Of a stretch of 64,000 nucleotides of DNA, positions 44,861-52,280 are shown in pieces. The position numbers were made by a program, and so were the translations under genes. The notes under the pieces are model-generated. The model was not told the DNA's origin and did not search any database. It saw only the letters and a program-made list of their open reading frames with translations. Source of the stretch: JAIVGV01 sp036389335 (GTDB lineage: Bacteria; Acidobacteriota; Blastocatellia; Pyrinomonadales; Pyrinomonadaceae); NCBI GenBank assembly GCA_036389335.1, contig DASVQC010000039.1, positions 36,655 through 100,654 of the forward strand, in the 5' to 3' direction. How positions within the stretch are numbered: the first letter of the stretch is position 1; each line of letters begins with the position of its first letter.

Positions 44861-46228
44861 ATGGAATACACTCAGGCGGAAATCTTACAGACCGTGCGCA
44901 TGACCGAGATGGAACATCTCGACGTGCGCACCGTCACGCTCGGCATCTCTTTGCGCGACTGCGCGACCGATTCCATCGAGCGCACGGCGGAGCGCGTCAG
45001 GGAGAAGATCGAGCGCACGGCGGGGCGGCTCGTCTCGACGGTCGACGAGATCGGCGACGAGCTGGGGATGCGCGTCGCCAACAAAAGAATCTCGATCACG
45101 CCCGCCTCGCTCGTGGCGGGCGCGGCGCGCAACGCTGCGGATTGCGTTAAGCTCGCGCGCGCGATTGACGAGGCGGCGGCGCGCGTCGGCGTCGATTTCC
45201 TCGGCGGCTACTCCGCGCTCGTCCACAAGGGCTGGACCGACACGGAAAAGATTTTCCTCGACTCGATCCCCGAGGCCCTCGCCGCGACCAAGCGGCTGTG
45301 CTCCTCGGTCAACGTCGCGACGACGCGCGCCGGGATCAACATGAACGCCGTGCGCCGCACGGGCGAGCTGATCAAGGAGATGGCCGAAGCGACGCGCGAC
45401 GCGGGGGGCCTCGCGTGCGCGAAGTTCGTCTGCTTCGCCAACGCCGTCGAGGACAACCCTTTCATGGCGGGCGCGTTCCACGGGACGGGCGAGCCGGAGT
45501 CGGTCGTCAACGTCGGCGTCTCGGGCCCCGGCGTCGTCAACCACGCGGTGCGCCACGCGCCGAAGGACTTGCCGCTCGACGAGCTGGCGGAGCTGATCAA
45601 GAAACTCTCCTTCAAGCTCTCGCGCGCGGGCGAGCTGATCGGGCGCGAGGCCGCGCGCCGGCTCGGCATCCCGTTCGGCATCATCGATCTCTCGCTCGCG
45701 CCGACGCCCGCGCCGGGCGACTCGGTCGCCGAGATCATCGAGGCGATGGGCTTCGAGCGCGCGGGCGCGCCGGGCACGACCGCCGCGCTCGCCCTCCTGA
45801 CCGACGCGGTGAAGAAGGGCGGCGCGATGGCTTCGAGCGCGGTCGGCGGCATGAGCGGCGCGTTCATCCCGGTCTCCGAAGACGCGGGGATGATCGAGGC
45901 GGCGCGGGCCGGCGCGCTCACGCTCGAAAAACTGGAGGCGTGGACGAGCGTCTGCTCGGTCGGCCTCGACATGATCGCCGTGCCCGGCTCGACCACGGCG
46001 GAGACCATCGCCGCCGTCATCGCCGACGAGATGTCCATCGGCGTGATGAACAACAAGACGACCGCCGTGCGCGTCATCCCCGTGCCGGGCAGAGACGTGG
46101 GCGACCTCGTAGAGTTCGGGGGGCTCTTGGGGACCGCGCCCGTCATGCCCGTCAACCGCTTCGGCTGCGCCGACTTCATCCGCCGCGGCGGGCGCATCCC
46201 CGCGCCGATCCATTCGCTGCGTAACTGA
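44861..46228 (+). CDS. DUF711/UPF0210 family protein (PFL-fold-like)
   Basis: The 455-residue protein matches UPF0210: N-terminal AEILQTVRMTEMEHLDVRTVTLGISLRDC, MRVANKRISITPASLV, LGIPFGIIDLSLAPTPAPGDSVAEI, and a C-terminal VIPVPGRDVGDLVEFGGLLGTAPVMPVN. The family has a fold related to pyruvate-formate-lyase/ribonucleotide-reductase barrels but lacks a glycyl-radical RVxGY motif, and none is seen here. Its biochemical activity is unknown to me. Elsewhere UPF0210 genes lie next to UPF0237 ACT-domain genes, as here. It has no encapsulation peptide of its own. The zinc-ribbon gene ends 17 bp upstream. Confidence 0.9.
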   Translation: MEYTQAEILQTVRMTEMEHLDVRTVTLGISLRDCATDSIERTAERVREKIERTAGRLVSTVDEIGDELGMRVANKRISITPASLVAGAARNAADCVKLARAIDEAAARVGVDFLGGYSALVHKGWTDTEKIFLDSIPEALAATKRLCSSVNVATTRAGINMNAVRRTGELIKEMAEATRDAGGLACAKFVCFANAVEDNPFMAGAFHGTGEPESVVNVGVSGPGVVNHAVRHAPKDLPLDELAELIKKLSFKLSRAGELIGREAARRLGIPFGIIDLSLAPTPAPGDSVAEIIEAMGFERAGAPGTTAALALLTDAVKKGGAMASSAVGGMSGAFIPVSEDAGMIEAARAGALTLEKLEAWTSVCSVGLDMIAVPGSTTAETIAAVIADEMSIGVMNNKTTAVRVIPVPGRDVGDLVEFGGLLGTAPVMPVNRFGCADFIRRGGRIPAPIHSLRN

Positions 46229-46245
46229 CGGGGGCGTGGAGGAAC

Positions 46246-47586
46246 ATGATCAAGATATTCCGACCCGACAGGTGGCGCGGCTGTTCGCGCCGCGCGTTCG
46301 CCGTCACCGCGCTCGCGGCGTCGTGCGCTCTGGCCGCGCGGGCGCAGGGGCAGCCTCCGGCGGGGAAGATGCGGCTCGCGAAGATCGAGGTCGTCGGGCT
46401 GCAACGCCTGAAGGAAGGCGAGATCGTCGCGGCCAGCGGGTTGCAGCTCGGCCAGAGTTTGAGCGTCGAAGACCTCGACGCGGCGGCGCAGAAGCTTCTG
46501 TCGAGCGGGCTCGTGGCGGCGGTCTCCTACAAGCTGCGCGAGCGCGCGGGCGAGGCGTTCCTGACCTTCGAGGTGGAGGAGGCGGCGCGGCGCGGCAACT
46601 CGCCCGTCGTCTTCGACAACTTCCCGTGGTTCACTCCCGAAGAGATCGCGGCGGCGGTGCGGCGCGACGTGCCCGCCTTCGACGGGACCGCGCCGGATTC
46701 GAGCGCCGTCATCGAGAACATCAGGCGCGCGCTCGAACGCCTCCTCGCCGAGCGCAAGATCGCCGGGCAGGTCGAGTACCTGCCGTCTACGAGCATGGCG
46801 GGCGGGGGGCGCAAGCACGTCTTCACCGTCGTCGGCGCTCGCCTGCCGGTCTGCGCGGTGAGCTTCCCCGGCGCGTCGGGGATACCCGAGAAGGAGTTGA
46901 TCGCGGCGGCCAAGTCGCTGCTCGCCAACGACTACTCGCAGGAGTACGCCTCGAACTTCGCCGACGTGGCGCTCAGGGAGCTTTACCACGAGCGCGGCTA
47001 CCTGCGCTTCGCGTTCGACACGCCGCGCGCCTCGGTCGGCGGAGAGGGCGCGTGCGCGGGCGGCGTCACGGTCGCCGTCCCGGTGCGCGAGGGCGTCGCG
47101 TACAACTGGGCCGGCGCGGAGTGGAGCGGCAACAGCGTGCTCACCTCCGACGAGTTGAACGCCGCGCTCGGCATGAAGCCGGGCGAGCTGGCGAGCGGCC
47201 CGAAGATCGGTAAAGCCCTGCGCGAGGTGTCGCGCGCCTACGGCCACAGGGGATATTTGAACTCCTCGCTCAAGCCCGCGCAGGAGTTCGACGACGCGGG
47301 GCGGCGCGTCACCTACCGCTTCGAGGTCAGGGAGGGGCCGCAGTTCCGCATGGGCGAGCTGAAGATCACGGGGCTCGCCGGGGCGGACGCCGAAAAACTG
47401 CGCGCGCGTTGGGCGCTTCGACCGGGCGATGTCTTCGACGAGATCTACTACGAGGACTTTTTGAAGAAGAACCTGTCGGGCGTCTTGAGGCCGGGGGCGC
47501 AACCGCAGGTCACGATGTCGATCAAGCAGGATCGCGAGAGGCTGATCGCCGACGTGAACTACGCCTTCAGGCTCGGCGCGAGGTAG
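46246..47586 (+). CDS. Secreted POTRA-repeat protein without a beta-barrel
   Basis: A signal peptide (RAFAVTALAASCALAARAQ) is followed by POTRA-like repeats: MRLAKIEVVGLQRLKEGEIV, a second at about residues 115-190, VAYNWAGAEWSGNSVLTSDELNAALGMKPGELASG, and FRMGELKITGLAGADAEKLRARWALRPGDVFDE. BamA/Omp85 proteins would continue into a barrel, but this protein ends after 446 residues. It may be a periplasmic partner of an outer-membrane assembly machine. It is 17 bp downstream of DUF711 and thus appears to be within the BMC transcript, although its compartment differs. Confidence 0.8.
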   Translation: MIKIFRPDRWRGCSRRAFAVTALAASCALAARAQGQPPAGKMRLAKIEVVGLQRLKEGEIVAASGLQLGQSLSVEDLDAAAQKLLSSGLVAAVSYKLRERAGEAFLTFEVEEAARRGNSPVVFDNFPWFTPEEIAAAVRRDVPAFDGTAPDSSAVIENIRRALERLLAERKIAGQVEYLPSTSMAGGGRKHVFTVVGARLPVCAVSFPGASGIPEKELIAAAKSLLANDYSQEYASNFADVALRELYHERGYLRFAFDTPRASVGGEGACAGGVTVAVPVREGVAYNWAGAEWSGNSVLTSDELNAALGMKPGELASGPKIGKALREVSRAYGHRGYLNSSLKPAQEFDDAGRRVTYRFEVREGPQFRMGELKITGLAGADAEKLRARWALRPGDVFDEIYYEDFLKKNLSGVLRPGAQPQVTMSIKQDRERLIADVNYAFRLGAR

Positions 47587-47610
47587 TTGGCAGCCGCGCG
47601 GGCGACGAGG

Positions 47611-47856
47611 ATGCGCGTCTTCGAGTATCAGGTGTGCAACGCGCAGCAGGGGCGCGTGACGTTCGTCAACGGCGTCTGGCAGGGGAGCGCGCCCCCGTCC
47701 GAGGCGGCGGGCGGCGACGATCCGTTCAAGTTCTGCGTGCAGGTCTGGGACTACCTGCGCACCGCGGGCGCGGACGGCTGGGAGCTGGTCGCCGCCGTCG
47801 CGCACGAGCAGCCGGACGCCGTCTACGACGTGCTCTACCTGAAGCGCGAAATCTGA
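47611..47856 (+). CDS. DUF4177-like small protein
   Basis: The 81-residue product resembles the DUF4177 pattern: MRVFEYQVCNAQQGRVTFVNG at the start and a C-terminal VWDYLRTAGADGWELVAAV..YDVLYLKRE, with the typical GxEGWELV-like core. Function is unknown. I chose the ATG at 47611; the frame is open to a TTG at 47587 directly after the POTRA stop. It lies between the POTRA gene and the second shell gene. Confidence 0.7.
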   Translation: MRVFEYQVCNAQQGRVTFVNGVWQGSAPPSEAAGGDDPFKFCVQVWDYLRTAGADGWELVAAVAHEQPDAVYDVLYLKREI

Positions 47857-47950
47857 TCGCGCGCGTTCTGGGCGCGCGGGGTTGACGCGGGCGCGCCGTC
47901 GGCGGTAATAACGACTCACTTCTAAACCGGGCGGTCGTAAGGAGCGGGCG

Positions 47951-48277
47951 ATGGAAGCTCTGGGGATGGTCGAGTGCATGGGGCTGGTGGCGATGATCGA
48001 GGCGGCGGACGCGATGGTCAAAGCCGCGAACGTCGAACTCGTCGGCTACGAGAAGATCGACGCGGGGCTGGTGACGGCCATCGTGCGCGGCGAGGTGGGC
48101 GCGGTCAAGGCGGCGGTGGACGCCGGGGCGGCAGCCGCGTCGCGCGTCGGCAAGGTCGTCGCGACGCACGTCATCCCGCGCCCGCACGCCGACGTCGATC
48201 AGGGGCTCCCCGTCCTGAAGACCGGCGAGACGACGCGCAAGAAAATCTCCGGGTCGGTGCGCGGGCACCACGACTAG
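47951..48277 (+). CDS. BMC hexameric shell protein (BMC-H), second copy
   Basis: The 108-residue protein shares the BMC-H fold with the first copy: MEALGMVECMGLVAMIEAADAMVKAANV, RGEVGAVKAAVDAGAAAASRVG and HVIPRPHADVD. Its pore loop reads EKIDAGLV where many relatives have EKIGSGRV, placing an Asp next to the central pore. The C-terminal extension is short (20 residues). AAGGAG lies upstream of ATG 47951. It ends the locus, which would give a shell built from two hexamer types and one vertex protein. No trimeric BMC-T gene is present. Confidence 0.94.
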   Translation: MEALGMVECMGLVAMIEAADAMVKAANVELVGYEKIDAGLVTAIVRGEVGAVKAAVDAGAAAASRVGKVVATHVIPRPHADVDQGLPVLKTGETTRKKISGSVRGHHD

Positions 48278-48321
48278 CGGCGCGCGGCTTCGCCGGCGAT
48301 TCCGTAGCGGGAAAGGAAGGA

Positions 48322-48413
48322 GTTCACCACGGAGGCACAGAGTTCACCGAGGTGGCACAGAGTTAAAACTTTTCTCTGTGCGTCCTCCGTGCCCTCTGTG
48401 CCTCCGTGGTGAG
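48322..48413. repeat. Dispersed palindromic repeat, copy 5
   Basis: Arms GTTCACCACGGAGGCACAGAG and GTGCCTCCGTGGTGAG, with AACTTTT centre. It separates the convergent BMC locus and NRAMP-like gene. Confidence 0.9.
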
Positions 48414-48436
48414 TCTTATTCTGTTTGACGACTCGC

Positions 48437-49798
48437 CTAGCTATCCCACGTCAGGAACATGCCGATAGCGGCGGCGAACATGAGCGCGCAGGTGAGCCAG
48501 CCGACGACGTTCGCGGCCCTCCCGTTCGTGCGCTTGCCCATCACCTTCCCGTTGTTGGCGACGAGCATCAGGACGACGAGGAGGGGCGGCGCGATGACGC
48601 CGTTGATGACCGCCGTCCAGAAGAGCGCCTTGATCGGGTTGACGCCGAGGAAGTTGAGCAGCGTCCCCGCCACGGTCGAAGCGGCGATGATGGCGTAGAA
48701 CTGTTTCGCCTCGCCCGGCTTCGTGTCGAGCCCGTACTTCCAGCCGAAGGTCTCGGCCACGGCGTAGGCGCTCGATCCCGTCAGGACGGGGACGGCGAGG
48801 AAGCCCGCGCCGATGAGCCCCACGGCGAAGAGGTACTTCGCCGCCGCGCCCGCGAGCGGCTCCAGGGCTTTGGCGGCGTCGGTCGCCGACTGGATGTCGG
48901 TCTTGCCCGTCGCGTGCAAGGTCGAGGCGGCGGCGAGGATGACGAAGTAGAAGACGACGTTGCAGAAGATCATCCCGCCGAGCGTGTCCCACTTCGCCGT
49001 CTGTAATTCTTCCCGCGTCGCGCCCTTGCGCTCCTTCAGGGTCGTGCGCCCCATGCTCACCTCCTCCTCGACCTCCTCGCTCGCCTGCCAGAAGAAGAGG
49101 TAGGGCGAGATGGTCGTGCCGAGGATGGCGACGAGCGTCGTGACGTACTTGCCGTCCGTCGAGAGGTGCGGGACGAGGGTGGCGCGCAGCACCTCGCCCC
49201 AGTGCGGGCGCGAGAGGAACGCGGCGGCGATGTAGGCGAAGAGCGAGAGCGTCAGCCACTTGAAGACGTTGGCGACGAGGCGGTACGAGCCCCAGATTTG
49301 CAGCGCGAGGATGACGGCGGCGACGGGCGCGACGAGCAGCGTGATCGGCAGACGCGGGGCGAGCAGGTTGATCGCCGCGCCGACGGCCCCGATGTCCGCG
49401 CCCGCGTTGAAGGTGTTGGCGACGACGAGCCCGGCGACGGCGAAGTAGAGCAGCCGGCGCGGGTAGTGCCGGCGCAGCACGCCCGCCAGCCCCATGCCGC
49501 AGACCATCCCGATCTTCGCGCAGACGAACTGCACGACCGCCATCAGCGGCAGCGTCAGCACCGCCGTCCAGAGCGTGGCGAAGCCGAGCGACGCGCCCGC
49601 GCTCGTGTACGTGCCGATGCCGGAAGGGTCGTCGTCGGACGCGCCCGTGATCAGGCCCGGCCCCAGCACCTTGAGCAGGCGCTTGAGCGGGCTGCGCTCG
49701 CGCGCCGCCTCGACCGAGGCCGTCCCGCCCGCGGGCTCCTTGTGCGGGATCGTCTTTTCGCCGTCGCCCTTGCGGCCCGACTTCTTGGAAGACGCCAT
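48437..49798 (-). CDS. NRAMP-family (SLC11) metal transporter with altered signature motifs
   Basis: The 453-residue membrane protein has about 11 helices and the NRAMP fold: helix 1 LGPGLITGASDDDPSGIGTY, later FNAGADIGAVGAAI and helix 6 LGTTISPYLFFWQASEEVEEE. In Mn/Fe transporters helix 1 has DPGN and helix 6 has a metal-binding Met in MPHN; here these read DPSG and FFWQAS, so the canonical Met site is missing. Related NRAMP proteins are reported to carry magnesium instead. The ATG at 49798 has GAGGGG upstream. It is divergent from corA, another Mg2+ transporter, which makes divalent cation uptake a plausible shared role. Confidence 0.88.
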   Translation of the reverse strand: MASSKKSGRKGDGEKTIPHKEPAGGTASVEAARERSPLKRLLKVLGPGLITGASDDDPSGIGTYTSAGASLGFATLWTAVLTLPLMAVVQFVCAKIGMVCGMGLAGVLRRHYPRRLLYFAVAGLVVANTFNAGADIGAVGAAINLLAPRLPITLLVAPVAAVILALQIWGSYRLVANVFKWLTLSLFAYIAAAFLSRPHWGEVLRATLVPHLSTDGKYVTTLVAILGTTISPYLFFWQASEEVEEEVSMGRTTLKERKGATREELQTAKWDTLGGMIFCNVVFYFVILAAASTLHATGKTDIQSATDAAKALEPLAGAAAKYLFAVGLIGAGFLAVPVLTGSSAYAVAETFGWKYGLDTKPGEAKQFYAIIAASTVAGTLLNFLGVNPIKALFWTAVINGVIAPPLLVVLMLVANNGKVMGKRTNGRAANVVGWLTCALMFAAAIGMFLTWDS

Positions 49799-49874
49799 AG
49801 CTCGCCCCTCAAGTTTTAAGTTGTCAGAACTCGGGTCTTCGCTTCGAGATTTCGCGCGAGGTCTCCCGAAGGTG

Positions 49875-49904
49875 TTGGTCGCGGGCAGGCCGCCTCAGTA
49901 TAAT
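49875..49904 (+). promoter_or_regulatory. Promoter for corA
   Basis: TTGGTC (49875-49880) and a perfect TATAAT (49899-49904) are separated by 18 bp, 32 bp before the TTG start codon. Confidence 0.7.
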
Positions 49905-49936
49905 CGAGAAGCCTGCTGTTTGAGAGGGAAACTAAA

Positions 49937-50908
49937 TTGATCACGACCGTCTGCCTGAACAGCTCGTCGAAGAAGTTTCGCGAGCGGTGTGAAGCGTCAG
50001 AGATCAGCGATCTGCGCGAGAGCGGGGACAACGTCGTCTGGGCCGACGTCAGCGATCCGAGCAGCGAGGACTTCGCCGAGCTGGCCGAGGAGTTCGGCTT
50101 CCACCCGCTCTCGATAGAGGACTGCCGCAGCGAGCACCAGCGACCGAAGGTCGAGGAGTATCAGGGCTACTACTTCATCGTGCTCTACGAGGCGCAGCTC
50201 GCCGGGCCGCACGACCGGCTCGAACTGCGCGAGCTGAACATCTTCCTCGGCGCGAACTTCCTCGTCACCGTCCACTCGAAGCCGATCCGGGCGGTCGAGA
50301 CCGCCGGGCGGCTCTGGCACGAGTGGACGGATCGCGCCGAGCACGGCGCGGGCCTGCTCGCCTACCTCCTGATCGACGCCATCGTGGACGACTACCTGCC
50401 GCTCTTGGACGTTTTGAGCGAGCGCATGGACGATCTGGAAGATCAAATCTTCGGCGAGTTCAAGCCGGAGGCGCTCGAAGAAATTTTCCGCGTCAAGAAA
50501 CAGTTGCTCTACCTGCGCCGCGCGATCACGCCCCTGCGCGACGTCTTCAACACGCTCCTGCGCCGCGAGCAGCCGATCTTCGCGCGCGAGACGCACGTCT
50601 ATTTTCAGGACGTGTTCGATCACCTGATCCGCGTCGCCGACACCATCGACAACCTGCGCGACATGCTCGGCTCGACGATGGACGCCTTCCTCTCGGTGCA
50701 GGGCAACCGCATGAACATGATCATGAAGCGGCTGACCTCCATCGCCACGATCCTGATGTCGGTCACGCTCGTCGCCGGGGTCTACGGCATGAACTTCAAG
50801 CTCATGCCGGAGCTGGAGTGGCGCTACGGCTATGTCTACGCGCTGCTCTCGATGGTCGCCATCGGCGCGGGGCTCTACGTCTATCTGAAGAAGGTCGACT
50901 GGCTATGA
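49937..50908 (+). CDS. corA: CorA-family magnesium/cobalt transporter
   Basis: CorA is a pentameric Mg2+/Co2+ channel of the inner membrane. The 323-residue protein has a large cytosolic N-terminal domain (FHPLSIEDCRSEHQRPKVEEYQGYYFIVLYE), the long stalk helix (about residues 170-260), two C-terminal membrane helices and between them the signature YGMNF followed by the MPE loop. The start is TTG at 49937, supported by GAGAGGG about 9 nt upstream and the promoter before it. Its stop overlaps the start of a small membrane-protein gene. Confidence 0.93.
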   Translation: MITTVCLNSSSKKFRERCEASEISDLRESGDNVVWADVSDPSSEDFAELAEEFGFHPLSIEDCRSEHQRPKVEEYQGYYFIVLYEAQLAGPHDRLELRELNIFLGANFLVTVHSKPIRAVETAGRLWHEWTDRAEHGAGLLAYLLIDAIVDDYLPLLDVLSERMDDLEDQIFGEFKPEALEEIFRVKKQLLYLRRAITPLRDVFNTLLRREQPIFARETHVYFQDVFDHLIRVADTIDNLRDMLGSTMDAFLSVQGNRMNMIMKRLTSIATILMSVTLVAGVYGMNFKLMPELEWRYGYVYALLSMVAIGAGLYVYLKKVDWL

Positions 50909-51240
50909 GTAAGAACGGGCGCCGGAAGCCGCGGCGGAGCATGAAGCTGCACAGCCACGTCGCGCCGAGCGGCGACACGAAGGAGCTGGCGGCGCAGCTC
51001 GCCCCGCTCGAAGAGCAGGGCGGCGGCGGGGACGAGGGCGGCGGGGCGCGCAACAACGGCGGCTCCATCGTCGTCGACACGGGCACGCTGAAACTGCCTC
51101 GGGGCCTCACCGCGGAGCAGGGCAAGGAGAAACGGCTGCTGGGCTTCGAGCCCGTCGTCCTCTTCATCGTCGTGCTGTCGCTCGCCTTCATCGCCTTCAT
51201 CGCGTGGCAGATTTCGCGGATGAGTCCGGCGGGCCCGTGA
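50905..51240 (+). CDS. Small protein with one C-terminal membrane helix
   Basis: A 111-residue protein that starts inside the corA stop (ATGA). The N-terminal 80 residues are basic and low in complexity (MSKNGRRKPRRSMKLHSHV, then a Gly/Asp-rich part). The C-terminus has one helix (FEPVVLFIVVLSLAFIAFIAWQI). The family is unknown to me. Translational coupling to corA suggests a function with this transporter. The frame upstream of 50905 is a shadow of corA. Confidence 0.7.
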   Translation: MSKNGRRKPRRSMKLHSHVAPSGDTKELAAQLAPLEEQGGGGDEGGGARNNGGSIVVDTGTLKLPRGLTAEQGKEKRLLGFEPVVLFIVVLSLAFIAFIAWQISRMSPAGP

Positions 51241-51380
51241 GGCCGGCGCTGTGACCACGGCAACGCGCGCCGAATTTCTTTCGCCCCTTTCAGGGGCTCT
51301 CTTAATTTTATGTCTTCTTGATCCCGCGGCCCGCGCCGTGGGGCTACTCTCTGCCGCCCGCCGGCGCGGGCTCTGGAAAT

Positions 51381-52280
51381 TTAACGCCGCGCGCCGCCCG
51401 CCGAATTCTCGACCGCCGCGGCGGCTAACTGGCCGAGGGCGCGCTCCAGCCGGGCGAAGCGCGCGAGCATCGTCTCCTGCAGGCGGTCGGTCTTCTCGTG
51501 CAGGTGCGCCACCTCAAGCTCGGCCTTGATGTTGACCTCGTACTCGATGTCGGCGCGCACCTTGTCCTTCTGCGCCTGCCGGTTCTGCGAGATGAGCACG
51601 AAGCACGCGAGGAAGATGGCTTCGAGCGAGACGATCATGGTGAGCAGGCCGAAGGGGAAGGGATCGAAGCCGCGCGAGCCGTCGGCGTTCTTCGGCAGGA
51701 TGAAGGTGTTGAGCGAGATCCAGAGGCCGAACCAGACGGTGTGGCTGATGAGGAAGGGCATCGAGCCGGAAAACCACGCGAGCCCGTCGGCGATCCTTTG
51801 CAGGACGCCGAGGTGCTCCTCCATCTCCTCGTTCACGTTGCGCGAGACGCGCGTCTGCAAGAGCCGGTCGGCCTTGCGCGTCATCGCGCTCAGGGCGGCG
51901 AGCATGGCGAGCGCGGCGTCGGGCTTGCGCTGGAAGAGGAGCGAGAGGTCGCCGCGGTCGAGGACGAGGAGCGAGGTGGGGGAGAGGGCGACGGCGGTCG
52001 CCGAGCGCGGCTCGTCGTCGAGGAGGGCCAGCTCGCCGAAGATGTCGCCCGGCTCGGCGGTGTGCAGCGTGATCTTCTGCCCGACGGTGTCCCTGACGAA
52101 CAGCTCGACCGCGCCCGCGCGCACGACGTAAAGCTCGTCGCCGGGCTCGCCCGCCTCGAAGAGCACGCGCCCCGCGTCGAGTTCGACGCGGTCTATGACC
52201 TCGGCGAGGGCCTGCCGGTCGTCGTCGTCCAGCAGCTCGAAAAATCTCAGTTCGGCGAGCAGTTCTGCGTCACAGGGCAT
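51381..52280 (-). CDS. Cyclic nucleotide-binding domain plus DUF1003 membrane protein
   Basis: Residues about 8-125 form a CNB/Crp-like domain with LFEAGEPGDELYVVRAGAVELFV and GDIFGELALLDDEPRSATAVAL, in which the Glu and Arg that would contact cyclic nucleotide are present. The rest is DUF1003: MPFLISHTVWFGLWISLNT, two membrane helices (FGLLTMIVSLEAIFLACFVLI) and the QNRQAQKDKVRADIEYEVNIKAELEV signature with a C-terminal coiled coil. Function unknown, probably a membrane sensor. The ATG overlaps the TGA of the upstream VWFA gene by one base (TGATG), so they are coupled. Confidence 0.9.
   Translation of the reverse strand: MPCDAELLAELRFFELLDDDDRQALAEVIDRVELDAGRVLFEAGEPGDELYVVRAGAVELFVRDTVGQKITLHTAEPGDIFGELALLDDEPRSATAVALSPTSLLVLDRGDLSLLFQRKPDAALAMLAALSAMTRKADRLLQTRVSRNVNEEMEEHLGVLQRIADGLAWFSGSMPFLISHTVWFGLWISLNTFILPKNADGSRGFDPFPFGLLTMIVSLEAIFLACFVLISQNRQAQKDKVRADIEYEVNIKAELEVAHLHEKTDRLQETMLARFARLERALGQLAAAAVENSAGGARR

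Noticed and set aside
44861..46228. Glycyl-radical enzyme as BMC signature enzyme
   Set aside because: The protein is DUF711. It has no RVxGY glycyl-radical motif, no paired active-site cysteine pattern, and there is no activating radical-SAM enzyme nearby.
45208..48021. 937-codon minus-strand frame through DUF711, POTRA and shell genes
   Set aside because: Antisense shadow across several unmistakable genes.
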